Source: Chloroflexaceae bacterium (GTDB lineage: Bacteria > Chloroflexota > Chloroflexia > Chloroflexales > Chloroflexaceae). Taken from it: a stretch of 54,747 nt of DNA. The notes under the pieces were generated by a model that had not been told where the DNA came from, ran no database searches, and saw only the letters and a list, made by a program, of their open reading frames with translations. The stretch lies in the NCBI GenBank assembly GCA_012033195.1, contig JAAUSQ010000004.1:1-54747 (forward strand), written 5' to 3'. Shown here piece after piece: positions 37,014-45,193 of this stretch. Position 1 is the first letter of the stretch. Every line of letters starts with the position of its first letter. A program made the translations under genes and the position numbers.

Positions 37014-37921
37014 GTGGTGTGCTCCGTTACTTCCAGGAAAAACTGTTCCAGGCTCTCTTCGCGGGTGCGGATTTCGGCAACCAGAATGTCATTGCGAGTT
37101 AGCAGTGCATTAATCTCTGGCGCACGTGCGGCGGGAGCATCAACCAGCAACAGGTCGCCATCGTGCTGCACGCCGCGCACCCACTCCACCTGCTGTAACA
37201 GCGCGACCGCCGGAGCTACCGCACCAACAACACGTACCTGCACCACCTGCCCGCGCTGCAACAGTTCACGAACGCTGCCCTGTGCTATGCGCCGCCCCGC
37301 TTTGATAATAGCCACCCGGCTACAGACCTGCTCCACCTCGTGCAACAGGTGGCTACACAGAAAGATGGTACGGCCTTCAGTCGCCAGCGAGCGGATCAGT
37401 TCGCGTACTTCAACAGTACCCGCCGGGTCAAGGCCGTTGGTCGGCTCATCCAGCATAATCAGGTCCGGGTCGGCCAGCAGTGCGGCGGCAATCGCAAGGC
37501 GCTGCTTCATCCCCTGCGAATAGGTACCGAAGCGATCACGGGCGCGGCTACTGAGTTCGACGGCAGCCAGCACTGCATCAATGCGGGCAGGCGGCACCCC
37601 ATCGGCGCGGGCCAGCACCCGCAGATTGTCGCGCCCGCTCAGGTAAGGGTAAAAAGCAGGGGCTTCAATCATTGCGCCGACGTTACGTAATGCAGCAACC
37701 GGATCGTGTTGCACGTCGTGCCCGAACAGCAGCGCCTGCCCCGCAGTAGGCCGCACCAGCCCCAGCAGCATAGCAATGGTGGTCGTTTTGCCTGCGCCAT
37801 TCGGCCCCAGGAAGCCAAACACCTCGCCGCGCTGCACCTCCAACGAGAGACTCTCGACGGCAAGGCGCTGCTTGTAGCGTTTAGTCAGATCAATCGTCTG
37901 AATTGCCAGTTCAGTTGTCAT
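37010..37921 (-). CDS. ABC transporter ATP-binding protein
   Basis: The 303-residue ATPase drives the neighbouring ABC-2 permease. Seen: Walker A GPNGAGKTTT at about 39-48, the Q-loop, signature YSQGMKQRLAIAAALL at about 133-148, Walker B LIMLDEPTNGLDP at about 154-166, and the H-loop LCSHLLHEVEQ. The C-terminal 80 residues (after IAQGSVRELLQ) are the usual substrate/regulatory tail of this exporter type, related to bacitracin and lantibiotic self-protection exporters, though no bacteriocin gene is near. The start is ATG at 37921. Confidence 0.95.
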   Translation of the reverse strand: MTTELAIQTIDLTKRYKQRLAVESLSLEVQRGEVFGFLGPNGAGKTTTIAMLLGLVRPTAGQALLFGHDVQHDPVAALRNVGAMIEAPAFYPYLSGRDNLRVLARADGVPPARIDAVLAAVELSSRARDRFGTYSQGMKQRLAIAAALLADPDLIMLDEPTNGLDPAGTVEVRELIRSLATEGRTIFLCSHLLHEVEQVCSRVAIIKAGRRIAQGSVRELLQRGQVVQVRVVGAVAPAVALLQQVEWVRGVQHDGDLLLVDAPAARAPEINALLTRNDILVAEIRTREESLEQFFLEVTEHTT

Positions 37922-37925
37922 AACG

Positions 37926-38468
37926 TTATGGAAGCGTTCGAGTTTGCGAAATAACCCGCCCCGGACTGATCAGCGAAAGGCCTTGCTGCCCTGCCGCGCT
38001 AATCATGACTGCTTCAACAACTGGCTCATGCACCAGCGCCTCTGCGCCCCACGCGACCAGAAAATTGGCACCCACACCGCCGCTCTCGTCGCGTGGATCA
38101 ACCACCACGTGACTTGACGCAAGCGGGCCAAGTGCAACCGGTTCATCAATATAACTCCGCACCAGTGTTCCTTCAGTGTTGTAGTAGTCGATAGTTGTAA
38201 TAATAATCGAGTGGAGCAGGTCGGTATTGCGGACGCTGAGTGTGATTGCGAGATCGACCGTCTGTCCATCTGCATTATAAAAGATATCGGAATAGGCGGG
38301 AACATACACAAGCTGTTCTGTCACAAGATCGAGGTCAGTGCTTGACTGACTGGTACCCGCCAGCAGCGGGCCAGTAGTCGGCGCATCTGGGCCACGTGTA
38401 GCCGCTGTACAGGCGACCAAGCCGATCAGCAGCAGGCTTATCGTGTAGTCTATCGTTCGAGTTGACAT
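37926..38468 (-). CDS. DUF3124 lipoprotein
   Basis: The 180-residue protein has a lipobox (GLVACTA, Cys at about 20) after a hydrophobic N-terminus, so a membrane-anchored lipoprotein. The body matches DUF3124: LVYVPAYSDIFYNADGQT, DLAITLSVRNTDLLHSIIIT, YIDEPVALGPLASSHVVVD, then GGVGANFLVAWGAE and PVVEAVMISAAGQQGLSLIS. Function of this family is unknown. It is 4 bases from the ABC ATPase start and may be the first gene of a three-gene unit with the exporter. Confidence 0.88.
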   Translation of the reverse strand: MSTRTIDYTISLLLIGLVACTAATRGPDAPTTGPLLAGTSQSSTDLDLVTEQLVYVPAYSDIFYNADGQTVDLAITLSVRNTDLLHSIIITTIDYYNTEGTLVRSYIDEPVALGPLASSHVVVDPRDESGGVGANFLVAWGAEALVHEPVVEAVMISAAGQQGLSLISPGRVISQTRTLP

Positions 38469-38786
38469 AATTATAAATCTACTATGCGCCTGTTTCTATG
38501 TATCTGTTCCACAGTGCCTACAACAGCTTTCTAGCGCCAGCAAACAGCACTGAAATCATGGTAGCATATTCTCCGGAAGGTGTTGCCACAGCTCCGCCGA
38601 ATTGCCCCCTGTATGTGTAACATATCGGAAGCTATGTTGCACATAACCAGAAACGCCCGAACAACCCCCTCACAGCACAGAGCAGCATGGTATACTATGA
38701 AACTATCTATGCTGGAACTTGTGGGCGGCGGTAATCGTTGTGTCAGTAACGGCCTGTAACAAACCCTGACACGGGAGGAAGATGTC
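38469..38786. other. Divergent intergenic region with a long inverted repeat
   Basis: This region lies between two divergent lipoprotein genes. TATGTGTAACATA (38612-38624) and TATGTTGCACATA (38633-38645) are 13-base inverted arms with one mismatch and an 8-base spacer. It could be a regulator site or a hairpin. TATACT at about 38692 is a possible -10 for the plus-strand gene but lacks a good -35. No gene is supported. Confidence 0.5.
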
Positions 38787-39710
38787 ATGAAACCCACTTA
38801 TGTATTGCTGATATTAGTAGTACTTTTGTTCGTCTCAACAGCCTGCGGTGCCGCCGGAGCACCCGCCCCACAAGCCGAACTCAATTTTACGTCCGAGGAG
38901 GCACCCGCTGTCGCTGAAGAATTCGCGGGTGAAGGTGCAGCACTTGACGAAGATGCACTCAATGCACCACAGGCTCAGCAGATTGAACGGGTAATTATTC
39001 GCACGGCCGACCTGAGCCTGCGGGTAGCGGACGTAACCGCCGCCGAGCGTGCGCTCAATACGCTGGCAACCGAGTTTGATGGTTATATTGTTGCCTCGCA
39101 GCGTAGCGGCACCGAAGAATACTTGCGTGTGTCGATATCGATGCGTATTCCGTCCGAACGCTTTGATGATGCGCTGACCCGCATTGAAGGACTCGCCGAC
39201 CGCGTGCTGTCGCGCAGCGTGAGCGGCGATGATGTTACCGAAGAGTTTGTAGACTTGCAGGCCCGTCTGGGCAACCTGGAAGCAACCCGCGACCGCCTGC
39301 TTGACCTGTTAAACGAGGCCCGCCGTGTTGAAGATGCGCTGAGTGTGAACCAGGCATTGACCGACGTGCAGGGCCAGATCGAACAAATTGAAGGACGTTT
39401 GCAGTATTTGCAGCAGAGTGCTGCATTATCAACCATTCATGTTGCGCTAGAGCCGGTGCCAACCACCCCGATTGTTGCGGTAGATGGGTGGCAACCGCTC
39501 GAAGTGGCACGTGGAGCGCTGCGGGGGTTGCTCGAATTTGGGCAGGGGTTGATTAACATCGCCATTGTCCTGGGGATCTGGACTCCGGTCTGGCTGCCGA
39601 TTGTGCTGCTTATCGGGTGGGTCTTCCGCCGCATCAGGCGGGCAGTCAACCGTCCCGTGAAGCAAGCCGCGCTAGCTGCACCGCCGGCTCCCAGTGAGAC
39701 AGCATCGTAG
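38787..39710 (+). CDS. DUF4349 lipoprotein
   Basis: The 307-residue protein has a signal peptide with lipobox (FVSTACGA, Cys about 20), a linker, and a DUF4349 domain: ERVIIRTADLSLRVADVTAA, FDGYIVASQRSG, a long coiled coil (VDLQARLGNLEATRDRLLDL; QALTDVQGQIEQIEGRLQYL), and a C-terminal membrane helix (GIWTPVWLPIVLLIGWVF) followed by a basic tail. So it is tied to the membrane at both ends with the coiled coil outside. Its role is unknown; relatives are envelope-associated. GGGAGG precedes the ATG. It lies 24 bases upstream of der. Confidence 0.88.
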   Translation: MKPTYVLLILVVLLFVSTACGAAGAPAPQAELNFTSEEAPAVAEEFAGEGAALDEDALNAPQAQQIERVIIRTADLSLRVADVTAAERALNTLATEFDGYIVASQRSGTEEYLRVSISMRIPSERFDDALTRIEGLADRVLSRSVSGDDVTEEFVDLQARLGNLEATRDRLLDLLNEARRVEDALSVNQALTDVQGQIEQIEGRLQYLQQSAALSTIHVALEPVPTTPIVAVDGWQPLEVARGALRGLLEFGQGLINIAIVLGIWTPVWLPIVLLIGWVFRRIRRAVNRPVKQAALAAPPAPSETAS

Positions 39711-39734
39711 AGAAGTGAGTAGACTAGAAACTGT

Positions 39735-41084
39735 ATGGCAAAGCCGATTGTAGCAATTGTAGGACGCCCCAATGTGGGCAAATCAACCCTATTTAACCGT
39801 CTGATCGGGGAACGCCGCTCCATTGTGGAGGGCGTTCCCGGTACCACCCGCGACCGTCTTTATGGTATGACCGACTGGCGCGGCAACGAGTTTATTGTGG
39901 TCGATACCGCAGGTATCCTGATCGAAGACGACGACCTCGACCTGCCCATGCGTGAGATTTTACAGCGTGCCCGCGAACAGGCCGAACTTGCGATTATCGA
40001 AGCGGACGCGATTATCTTTGTGGTGGATGGGCGCGAAGGTATGACCACCGCCGATGCCGATGTTGCCGAGGTGCTGCGCACAACCAACAAGCCGGTTGTG
40101 CTGGCCGTCAACAAGGCCGATAGCCGCGAACGGCAGCTTGATGCAGTGGAGTTTTACTCGCTCAACCTGGGCGAGCCTGTGCCGATGAGTGCGTATCACG
40201 GCCTGGGTACGGGCGATGTGCTTGACCGCATCGTGGAGTCGTTGCCACCCAGTCCGCTCGGTGAAGGCGAAGAAAAGAGCGTACGTATTGCGATTGTGGG
40301 GCGGCCCAATGTGGGCAAGTCGAGCTTGCTGAACAAGTTGCTCGGCCAGAATCGCAGCGTGGTCAGCGAGGTACCTGGTACCACCCGCGACAGTATCGAC
40401 ACTGAACTGGTCTTTGAGAATACCCGTATTACCTTGATTGACACGGCAGGCATTCGACGCTCTGGGAAGATTGAGCGCGGCGTGGAGCGCTACAGCGTGC
40501 TACGGACCCTGCGGGCCATCGAGCGCTGCGATGTGGCGCTGCTGCTTATCGATGCCTCGGAGGGTATGACTGCACAGGATACCCACATTGCAGGCATGAT
40601 TGTGGAGGCCAAGAAGGGTGTGGTGTTGCTTGTCAACAAGTGGGATGCTGTCGAAAAAGATACCTATACCTTTAACGAGTACAATGCTCGCATTCAAGAG
40701 GCATTTCGCTTTCTGAGCTATGCCCCGGTGCTGTTCATCTCGGCCATGAGCGGGCAGCGCGTCGAGAAGGTCATCCCGTTAGCGCTTGAAGTAGACAAAG
40801 AGCGTAACAAGCGCGTTTCTACTTCGGAACTGAACCAGCTTTTGCGCGATGCTGTGATGAAGCAACCACCGATGGCAACCCGGAAGGGTGCCCACCTGCG
40901 GATCTACTTCGCCACACAGCCACAGGTTGCGCCGCCCGTATTTCTGTTCTTTGCCAACGATGGTGATCTTGTCCACTGGTCGTATGGACGCTATCTCGAA
41001 AACCGCATCCGTGAGCAGTACAGCTTCTCAGGCGTACCCCTCACTATCGTCTTCCGTAGCCGCGAACGCAAAGACAGCAGGTAG
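39735..41084 (+). CDS. der: Ribosome assembly GTPase Der (EngA)
   Basis: The 449-residue protein has two GTPase domains in tandem, the Der hallmark: G1 GRPNVGKSTLFN (10-21) and G1' GRPNVGKSSLLN (about 190-201), G3 DTAG in both, G4 NKAD and NKWD, then a KH-like C-terminal domain (KGAHLRIYFATQPQVAPPVF; RYLENRIREQYSFSGVPL). It acts in maturation of the 50S ribosomal subunit. Complete. Confidence 0.97.
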   Translation: MAKPIVAIVGRPNVGKSTLFNRLIGERRSIVEGVPGTTRDRLYGMTDWRGNEFIVVDTAGILIEDDDLDLPMREILQRAREQAELAIIEADAIIFVVDGREGMTTADADVAEVLRTTNKPVVLAVNKADSRERQLDAVEFYSLNLGEPVPMSAYHGLGTGDVLDRIVESLPPSPLGEGEEKSVRIAIVGRPNVGKSSLLNKLLGQNRSVVSEVPGTTRDSIDTELVFENTRITLIDTAGIRRSGKIERGVERYSVLRTLRAIERCDVALLLIDASEGMTAQDTHIAGMIVEAKKGVVLLVNKWDAVEKDTYTFNEYNARIQEAFRFLSYAPVLFISAMSGQRVEKVIPLALEVDKERNKRVSTSELNQLLRDAVMKQPPMATRKGAHLRIYFATQPQVAPPVFLFFANDGDLVHWSYGRYLENRIREQYSFSGVPLTIVFRSRERKDSR

Positions 41085-41092
41085 TATCTTAT

Positions 41093-41446
41093 GTCAAACG
41101 GCACCCCACCCGCCGCCCACGTCCTGCCGAGCGTCGCGCATGGCTGGCTGTGGGTGGGGTGCTCGGTGTGGTGCTGCTTGTGGTGCTGCTGTGCAGTGTC
41201 GCGGGCTTGCATCCGGCGGGCCTGCGCGAGCGCTGCATTACCCATTCGGGCTGGACACCTGCCGAAACGTGGGATCTTCACGCAATTCGGCTGCATACCT
41301 ACAGCGGCAGTATCGGGTTGCGGGCCACCTACAGCGACGGGTGCAGCCATCTGCATTGCGAGGCGATTGTGGTGCAGAATGGCAATTTAAGCTTTGCGGT
41401 AGAGCATCTGGGCGGACTGAGTCCGGGCTGTCGGCTGCGACCGTGA
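41093..41446 (+). CDS. Small single-pass membrane protein, unknown function
   Basis: The frame reads VKRHPTRRPRPAERRAW, then a membrane helix (VGGVLGVVLLVVLLCSVAGL) and an 80-residue exported domain with four or more Cys (RCITHSGW; SDGCSHLHCEAIVV; PGCRLRP). The ATG at 41091 is one frame off, which suggests a lost base just after it; otherwise translation could begin at GTG 41150. The region directly follows der. I do not recognise the family. The cysteines could form disulfides outside the cell. Confidence 0.55.
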   Translation, partial: VKRHPTRRPRPAERRAWLAVGGVLGVVLLVVLLCSVAGLHPAGLRERCITHSGWTPAETWDLHAIRLHTYSGSIGLRATYSDGCSHLHCEAIVVQNGNLSFAVEHLGGLSPGCRLRP

Positions 41447-41472
41447 ACAGAACAGAGAGGAACCATGCTGAT

Positions 41473-42567
41473 ATGCACCAGCGCCTTGTAAACCTGCGTG
41501 CCCTGCTACACGAACACACCCTTGATGGACTGCTGGTAACCGCGCCAGCCAATCGGCGCTACCTGAGCGGCTTCACGGGCAGCAGTGGGGCGCTGCTGAT
41601 CAGCGCTGATGCAGCCTGGATTATCACCGACTTTCGCTACCGTCAGCGTGCCCAACAGGAAGCGCCGCTCTTCAGGCTGCGTGAGATCAGCACCGAGATG
41701 CCCTACCTCAAAACGCTGGCAACCCTGATCGATGAGCTTGGTATCCGCACGGTTGGCTTCGAGGCACAGCACCTGACTGTTGCGGCCCATACTCGCTACA
41801 GCGAATACTTTGCCGAAGAATTGAAGGACTCTGCGCCGCAGTTGCAGGCAACCACCGATCTGATCGAAACGCTCCGTACCAGCAAAGATAGCGATGAGCT
41901 TGCTATCTTATGCCAAGCTGTCCGCCTGACCGATGCAGCACTGGCGCGGGTGCTGCCGCATCTGCGGCCAGAGATGACCGAGCGGCAGGCAGCGTGGCTG
42001 CTCGAAGTGGCAATGCGTGAAGCAGGCGCGGAGGGGGTCGCATTTCCGGTAGTAGTCGCTGCTGGCCTCAATGCGGCCCTCGCGCACGCCGTAGCAGGCG
42101 ATGCGCCGCTTGGCATCGGGCAGCCGATTATCATTGATATGGGTGCAAAGCTGCACGGCTATCACGCCGACCTGACACGCACCTTGGTGTTTGGCGCGGC
42201 TGATGAAACGTTCTGGAATGTGTACAACGCTGTCCTCAACGCGCAGCAGGCAGCCCTGGCAGGCATTCAGCCGGGTATGGCTGCCACCGATGCCGATGCA
42301 CTGGCGCGGAATGTGATAGAGGCGGCAGGCTATGGTGAGCAGTTCGGGCACGGACTAGGGCATGGGGTCGGGTTAGACATCCACGAGGCACCCCACATAG
42401 GCCGTAGCTCCGAGGATACAGTGCAGACCGGGAGCGTGTTCACAGTCGAGCCAGGCATCTATATCGAGGGGTGGGGCGGGGTACGCATCGAAGACCTGGT
42501 GTACCTGCATGCAGACGGCATCGAGACATTGTCGGCGGCACCAGAAGCGCCGGTTATTCTCATATGA
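41473..42567 (+). CDS. M24-family aminopeptidase (Xaa-Pro peptidase, PepP/PepQ-like)
   Basis: The 364-residue protein has an N-terminal creatinase domain (LLVTAPANRRYLSGFTGSSG) and a C-terminal pita-bread domain with the dinuclear metal ligands: Asp in IIDMGAKLHGYHADLTRT, His in FGHGLGHGVGLDIHE, and the Glu residues in VFTVEPGIYIEGWGGVRIED. It cleaves peptides next to proline in the cytoplasm. ATG 41473 is used; the frame is open far upstream, overlapping der out of frame. The last codons lie inside a 23-bp direct repeat that recurs 93 bases on. Confidence 0.93.
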   Translation: MHQRLVNLRALLHEHTLDGLLVTAPANRRYLSGFTGSSGALLISADAAWIITDFRYRQRAQQEAPLFRLREISTEMPYLKTLATLIDELGIRTVGFEAQHLTVAAHTRYSEYFAEELKDSAPQLQATTDLIETLRTSKDSDELAILCQAVRLTDAALARVLPHLRPEMTERQAAWLLEVAMREAGAEGVAFPVVVAAGLNAALAHAVAGDAPLGIGQPIIIDMGAKLHGYHADLTRTLVFGAADETFWNVYNAVLNAQQAALAGIQPGMAATDADALARNVIEAAGYGEQFGHGLGHGVGLDIHEAPHIGRSSEDTVQTGSVFTVEPGIYIEGWGGVRIEDLVYLHADGIETLSAAPEAPVILI

Positions 42568-42650
42568 TGAGGCACCACTACAAAGCCCGCCTGCGCAGGC
42601 TGTCCTCCCCTCGCCTCTTCAGTGAAAGCGGCACCAGAAGCGCCGGTTAT
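42535..42650. repeat. REP-like element flanked by 23-bp direct repeats
   Basis: GCGGCACCAGAAGCGCCGGT plus TAT occurs at 42535-42557 (inside the aminopeptidase 3' end) and again at 42628-42650 (over the stop codon of the next, convergent gene). Between them lies a 70-base segment with the perfect palindrome GCCTGCGCAGGC and the strings TACAAAGCCCGCC and CCCCTCGCC. A diverged copy of the middle segment occurs at about 49700-49740. The layout resembles a small non-coding element bordered by a target duplication, or a slippage duplication. Confidence 0.6.
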
Positions 42651-42982
42651 CGCAACGCCTGAATAATACCACCGAGGAACGCTACTACCACAAGCGCCCC
42701 GATTGCACCACCTGTCACTACAAGGGGCAATCCCTGTCCTACGACGACCCACGCGCAGATCGGGGTGACCTGTGCCAGCAAGAGGGGGAGTATACCACCG
42801 AGCAGGCCCCATTCGCTAACCTGACTTAACAGAAAGCTAGTGAGCAACGGCAACGGCAATAGAAGCCACCACCACGCCGAGTAAGTAACCAGCACACCGA
42901 ATGCCCACCACCCGCCGCCTGCCTGCACAACCCACAAACTGATCAGTACCCATCTGATGATATCTGGTTTGTGCTGCTGCAA
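42647..42982 (-). CDS. Small polytopic membrane protein, unknown function
   Basis: The 111-residue protein has four predicted membrane helices (IIRWVLISLWVVQAGGGWWA; WWLLLPLPLLTSFLL; WGLLGGILPLLLAQV; GGAIGALVVVAFLGGII). There is no domain I can name. It ends inside the second copy of the direct repeat at 42628-42650, so its last residues may have been changed by that duplication. It lies just downstream of the glycosidase gene and may share its transcript. Confidence 0.6.
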   Translation of the reverse strand: MQQHKPDIIRWVLISLWVVQAGGGWWAFGVLVTYSAWWWLLLPLPLLTSFLLSQVSEWGLLGGILPLLLAQVTPICAWVVVGQGLPLVVTGGAIGALVVVAFLGGIIQALR

Positions 42983-42990
42983 TCGCCGCC

Positions 42991-44148
42991 CTACTCCGGT
43001 ACGCGGCTAAACAGATCGCCGACCAGTTCTTCGGGTTCACGCTGGAAGGGCCATAGCACAATGCCGCTCGCTTTGTCGAAGTGGGCGATCTGGTAGGCAA
43101 TAGCAAGGTCGCGCCGAAACTCTTCGTGCGTGCGGATATGACCAGGGCCAGTCGGGAAGCCAAGCTCAGTAATCACAATCGGCTTATTCAGGTTCAGCGC
43201 ATACAGTTCGTCAATCGCCCGCGTCAGATCGGCGGGGAAGCCCTGCCCATAATACCAGTGCTCGGCATAGCGCCCGCTGTCGTAGGGGTCGTTGTCGTAG
43301 TAGTGGAATGAATAGAATTCAACCAGATCCGCCGCGTAGAAGTCGGTGCCAGCGGGCTGAAAATAGCTTTTGCCAAACGCCATGCCGATGGTAATCGGGC
43401 GTTCAACATCAAAGAGCCGCACCTCGTTTCGCACCGCCCGCAAGAAGTAGAGCCGCTCGTTTGCCATTGGGAAGCACAATTCATAGTCGGCATTGGCCCA
43501 ATCCCAGCAGCGCTCATCAACAGGACTGCCAATATCTGGCTCGTTGAAGAGATCCCACGCCACAATGCCCTCTTTGTCTTTGAGGAAATTAAGCACCGGA
43601 CGTACATGGACACGCAGCGTTGTTTCGAGATGCTCCTGCCCGAAGCGATCCTGTGGGTACTTGGAGAGCAGCACCGGCAACACCTGGATATTGTGATCCT
43701 GCGCTACATCGATGAAGGCATCAAGATGGGCAAACGCCTCGCTCACATCATAGTTCGGGTCGGTCTTGCTAGCGCCCCCAAAGGTATAGTAGTTCAGGAA
43801 AATACGAATGGTATTGACACCAAGGGTCTGGAAGCGGGCCATATCTGCTGCTATCGCGTCGATATCCCATAGGCAGCGGCTATCCTGCCCAAACTGCAAA
43901 TCAGGGCATATATCCGGGTCAAAGCCGGTAGGCCGCAGATAGTTGACACCGCGTATCTCGGCAAGGCGTTGTTCATTCAATTCACGGGTAATATCTCCAA
44001 CAATGGGTGACTCGGCTTCTTCTGCCTGGACGTACGCGGTGAGTAATGTTAGACAGAGCAGGCTCGCCAGATAGCCGCAGCGCAGCAGCGCTCGACTGGT
44101 GGAATGGGGGGCGTATCGGCTTAGCAGGGCCAGAAATAGTTTCTTCAT
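42991..44148 (-). CDS. Secreted clan GH-A glycoside hydrolase (GH5-like)
   Basis: The 385-residue protein has an N-terminal hydrophobic segment (YLASLLCLTLLTAYVQA) for export. The (beta/alpha)8 fold is shown by IRGVNYLRPTGFDPD, FQTLGVNTIRIFLNYY, the acid/base Glu in IVAWDLFNEPDIG (about 201), and the nucleophile Glu in KPIVITELGFPTGPG (about 321). Both catalytic glutamates sit at the ends of strands 4 and 7 as in clan GH-A, so it should hydrolyse beta-glycans by retention; the exact family and substrate are not certain. ATG 44148 overlaps the upstream small gene by 4 bases. Confidence 0.88.
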   Translation of the reverse strand: MKKLFLALLSRYAPHSTSRALLRCGYLASLLCLTLLTAYVQAEEAESPIVGDITRELNEQRLAEIRGVNYLRPTGFDPDICPDLQFGQDSRCLWDIDAIAADMARFQTLGVNTIRIFLNYYTFGGASKTDPNYDVSEAFAHLDAFIDVAQDHNIQVLPVLLSKYPQDRFGQEHLETTLRVHVRPVLNFLKDKEGIVAWDLFNEPDIGSPVDERCWDWANADYELCFPMANERLYFLRAVRNEVRLFDVERPITIGMAFGKSYFQPAGTDFYAADLVEFYSFHYYDNDPYDSGRYAEHWYYGQGFPADLTRAIDELYALNLNKPIVITELGFPTGPGHIRTHEEFRRDLAIAYQIAHFDKASGIVLWPFQREPEELVGDLFSRVPE

Positions 44149-44411
44149 TGGGTGCGCTTCGAACGCAAAAATGCTTCTGCTCCACAGGCCCGCGCATACG
44201 CCAGCGCATATGCTGCCTGGTCGTCGTCGCGGCCTTCCAGAAAGGCTTGAACGGCTGGTGCAAGCTGCAACGCCGCTTCTGCAATAGCTGGCTTGAGCCG
44301 TACACCGGGCCGCTTGACAGCCATCACCGCACCGTACAGTACGGCCCGGTCAGTTTCACGCGCCAGATCATCTTCGGTTGCGCCGACACGACAGGCCGGT
44401 TGTTCCATCAT
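44145..44411 (-). CDS. Small helical protein of unknown function
   Basis: The 88-residue protein is mostly helical (ALQLAPAVQAFLEGRDDDQA; YALAYARACGAEAFL) with two Cys, and no signal peptide or known domain. It overlaps the repressor gene upstream (ATGA) and the glycosidase gene downstream (ATGA), so all three are translationally coupled. A partner role with the CsoR/CstR-like repressor is possible but unproven. Confidence 0.65.
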   Translation of the reverse strand: MMEQPACRVGATEDDLARETDRAVLYGAVMAVKRPGVRLKPAIAEAALQLAPAVQAFLEGRDDDQAAYALAYARACGAEAFLRSKRTQ

Positions 44412-44689
44412 CGTGAAGCTTTCAGCATCATGTCGATCAACTCTTCGGCGGTATTATCCTGTGCACAGTCTGGATTGTCAAGGCAGCGACGTACGTAACA
44501 TTCTAACACAACTGCATTCAGGCTACTCAGCGCCGCTTTGACCGCCACCACCTGATTGACAATCTCGCGGCAGTCACGCCCCGATTCTACCATACGTTGG
44601 ATACCGCGAATCTGGCCCTCAATCCGGCGCAGCCGCATGGAAATACTTTCCTGCGATTCCGCCGGGATCGGACATAAAGCATCTGTCAT
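44408..44689 (-). CDS. CsoR/RcnR/CstR-family transcriptional repressor
   Basis: The 93-residue all-helical repressor of the DUF156 family shows MRLRRIEGQIRGIQRMVESG and the first sensor Cys in GRDCREIVNQVVAVKAALSS. In Cu(I)-sensing CsoR the next ligands are His and Cys as HxxxC; here the region is ECYVRRC, so the His is Tyr and an extra Cys stands beside it. Loss of that His with both Cys kept is typical of persulfide-sensing CstR proteins, so sulfide/persulfide sensing is more likely than copper sensing (inference). A matching GATACC/GGTATC palindrome lies upstream of trxA. Confidence 0.88.
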   Translation of the reverse strand: MTDALCPIPAESQESISMRLRRIEGQIRGIQRMVESGRDCREIVNQVVAVKAALSSLNAVVLECYVRRCLDNPDCAQDNTAEELIDMMLKASR

Positions 44690-44726
44690 AGGGCGTGCCT
44701 CGATTCGTCAGTCACAATTTGTAAAG

Positions 44727-44768
44727 CGAACACAGAGGCGTACGCTCGTGGGAGTTCCTCTGTGTTCG
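44727..44768. terminator. Long perfect hairpin between trxA and the repressor gene
   Basis: CGAACACAGAGG (44727-44738) and CCTCTGTGTTCG (44757-44768) are perfect 12-base arms with an 18-base loop. The element lies right after trxA and before the repressor gene, so it may end most trxA transcripts and leave a lower level of read-through. The T-tract is weak. Confidence 0.6.
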
Positions 44769-44789
44769 TACCGCTGATAGGAAGATAAG

Positions 44790-45131
44790 TTAGGCTGTGA
44801 CCTTGGCACTCAGTACCTGGTCGAACGCAGCGCGGAAGGCCGGCTCCGGACGTGCACCAACCAGACGACCTACCTCGCGACCATCCTTAAAAAAGATCAT
44901 TGTTGGGATGCCCTGGATGCCGAGCGTGCTGGCCCACTGCATTTCTTCATCGGTGTTGACCTTCGCAATCACCAGACGGCCCTCGTACTCACCGGCAAGC
45001 TTATCGAGAATCGGGGCAACGGCACGACAGGGGCCGCACCACGGTGCCCAGAAATCGACGACTACGGGCAGATCAGCCCCCAGAACCTTGTCCTTGTAGT
45101 TGGCATCTGTTACGGTAATTGGCTTCGCCAC
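44790..45131 (-). CDS. trxA: Thioredoxin
   Basis: The 113-residue protein has the active site WAPWCGPCRAVAP (CGPC at about 31-34), VVDFWAPW strand, the cis-Pro loop in QGIPTMIFFKDGRE and the C-terminal helix. It is a complete, cytoplasmic disulfide reductase. The upstream region has a good promoter (TTACCA, 17 bases, TATAAT) whose start overlaps a CsoR/CstR-type palindrome, so it is probably repressed by the neighbour at 44408-44689. Confidence 0.97.
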   Translation of the reverse strand: MAKPITVTDANYKDKVLGADLPVVVDFWAPWCGPCRAVAPILDKLAGEYEGRLVIAKVNTDEEMQWASTLGIQGIPTMIFFKDGREVGRLVGARPEPAFRAAFDQVLSAKVTA

Positions 45132-45193
45132 GAACGAACCTCCTCTTTCCAGAACTTATACTCTTAAAAAGGCATACTATAATTCTCTGTAGG

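Noticed and set aside
40888-41472. N-terminal extension of the M24 aminopeptidase frame into der
   Set aside because: The extension is out of frame with der and lacks similarity; the peptidase domain begins at the ATG at 41473.
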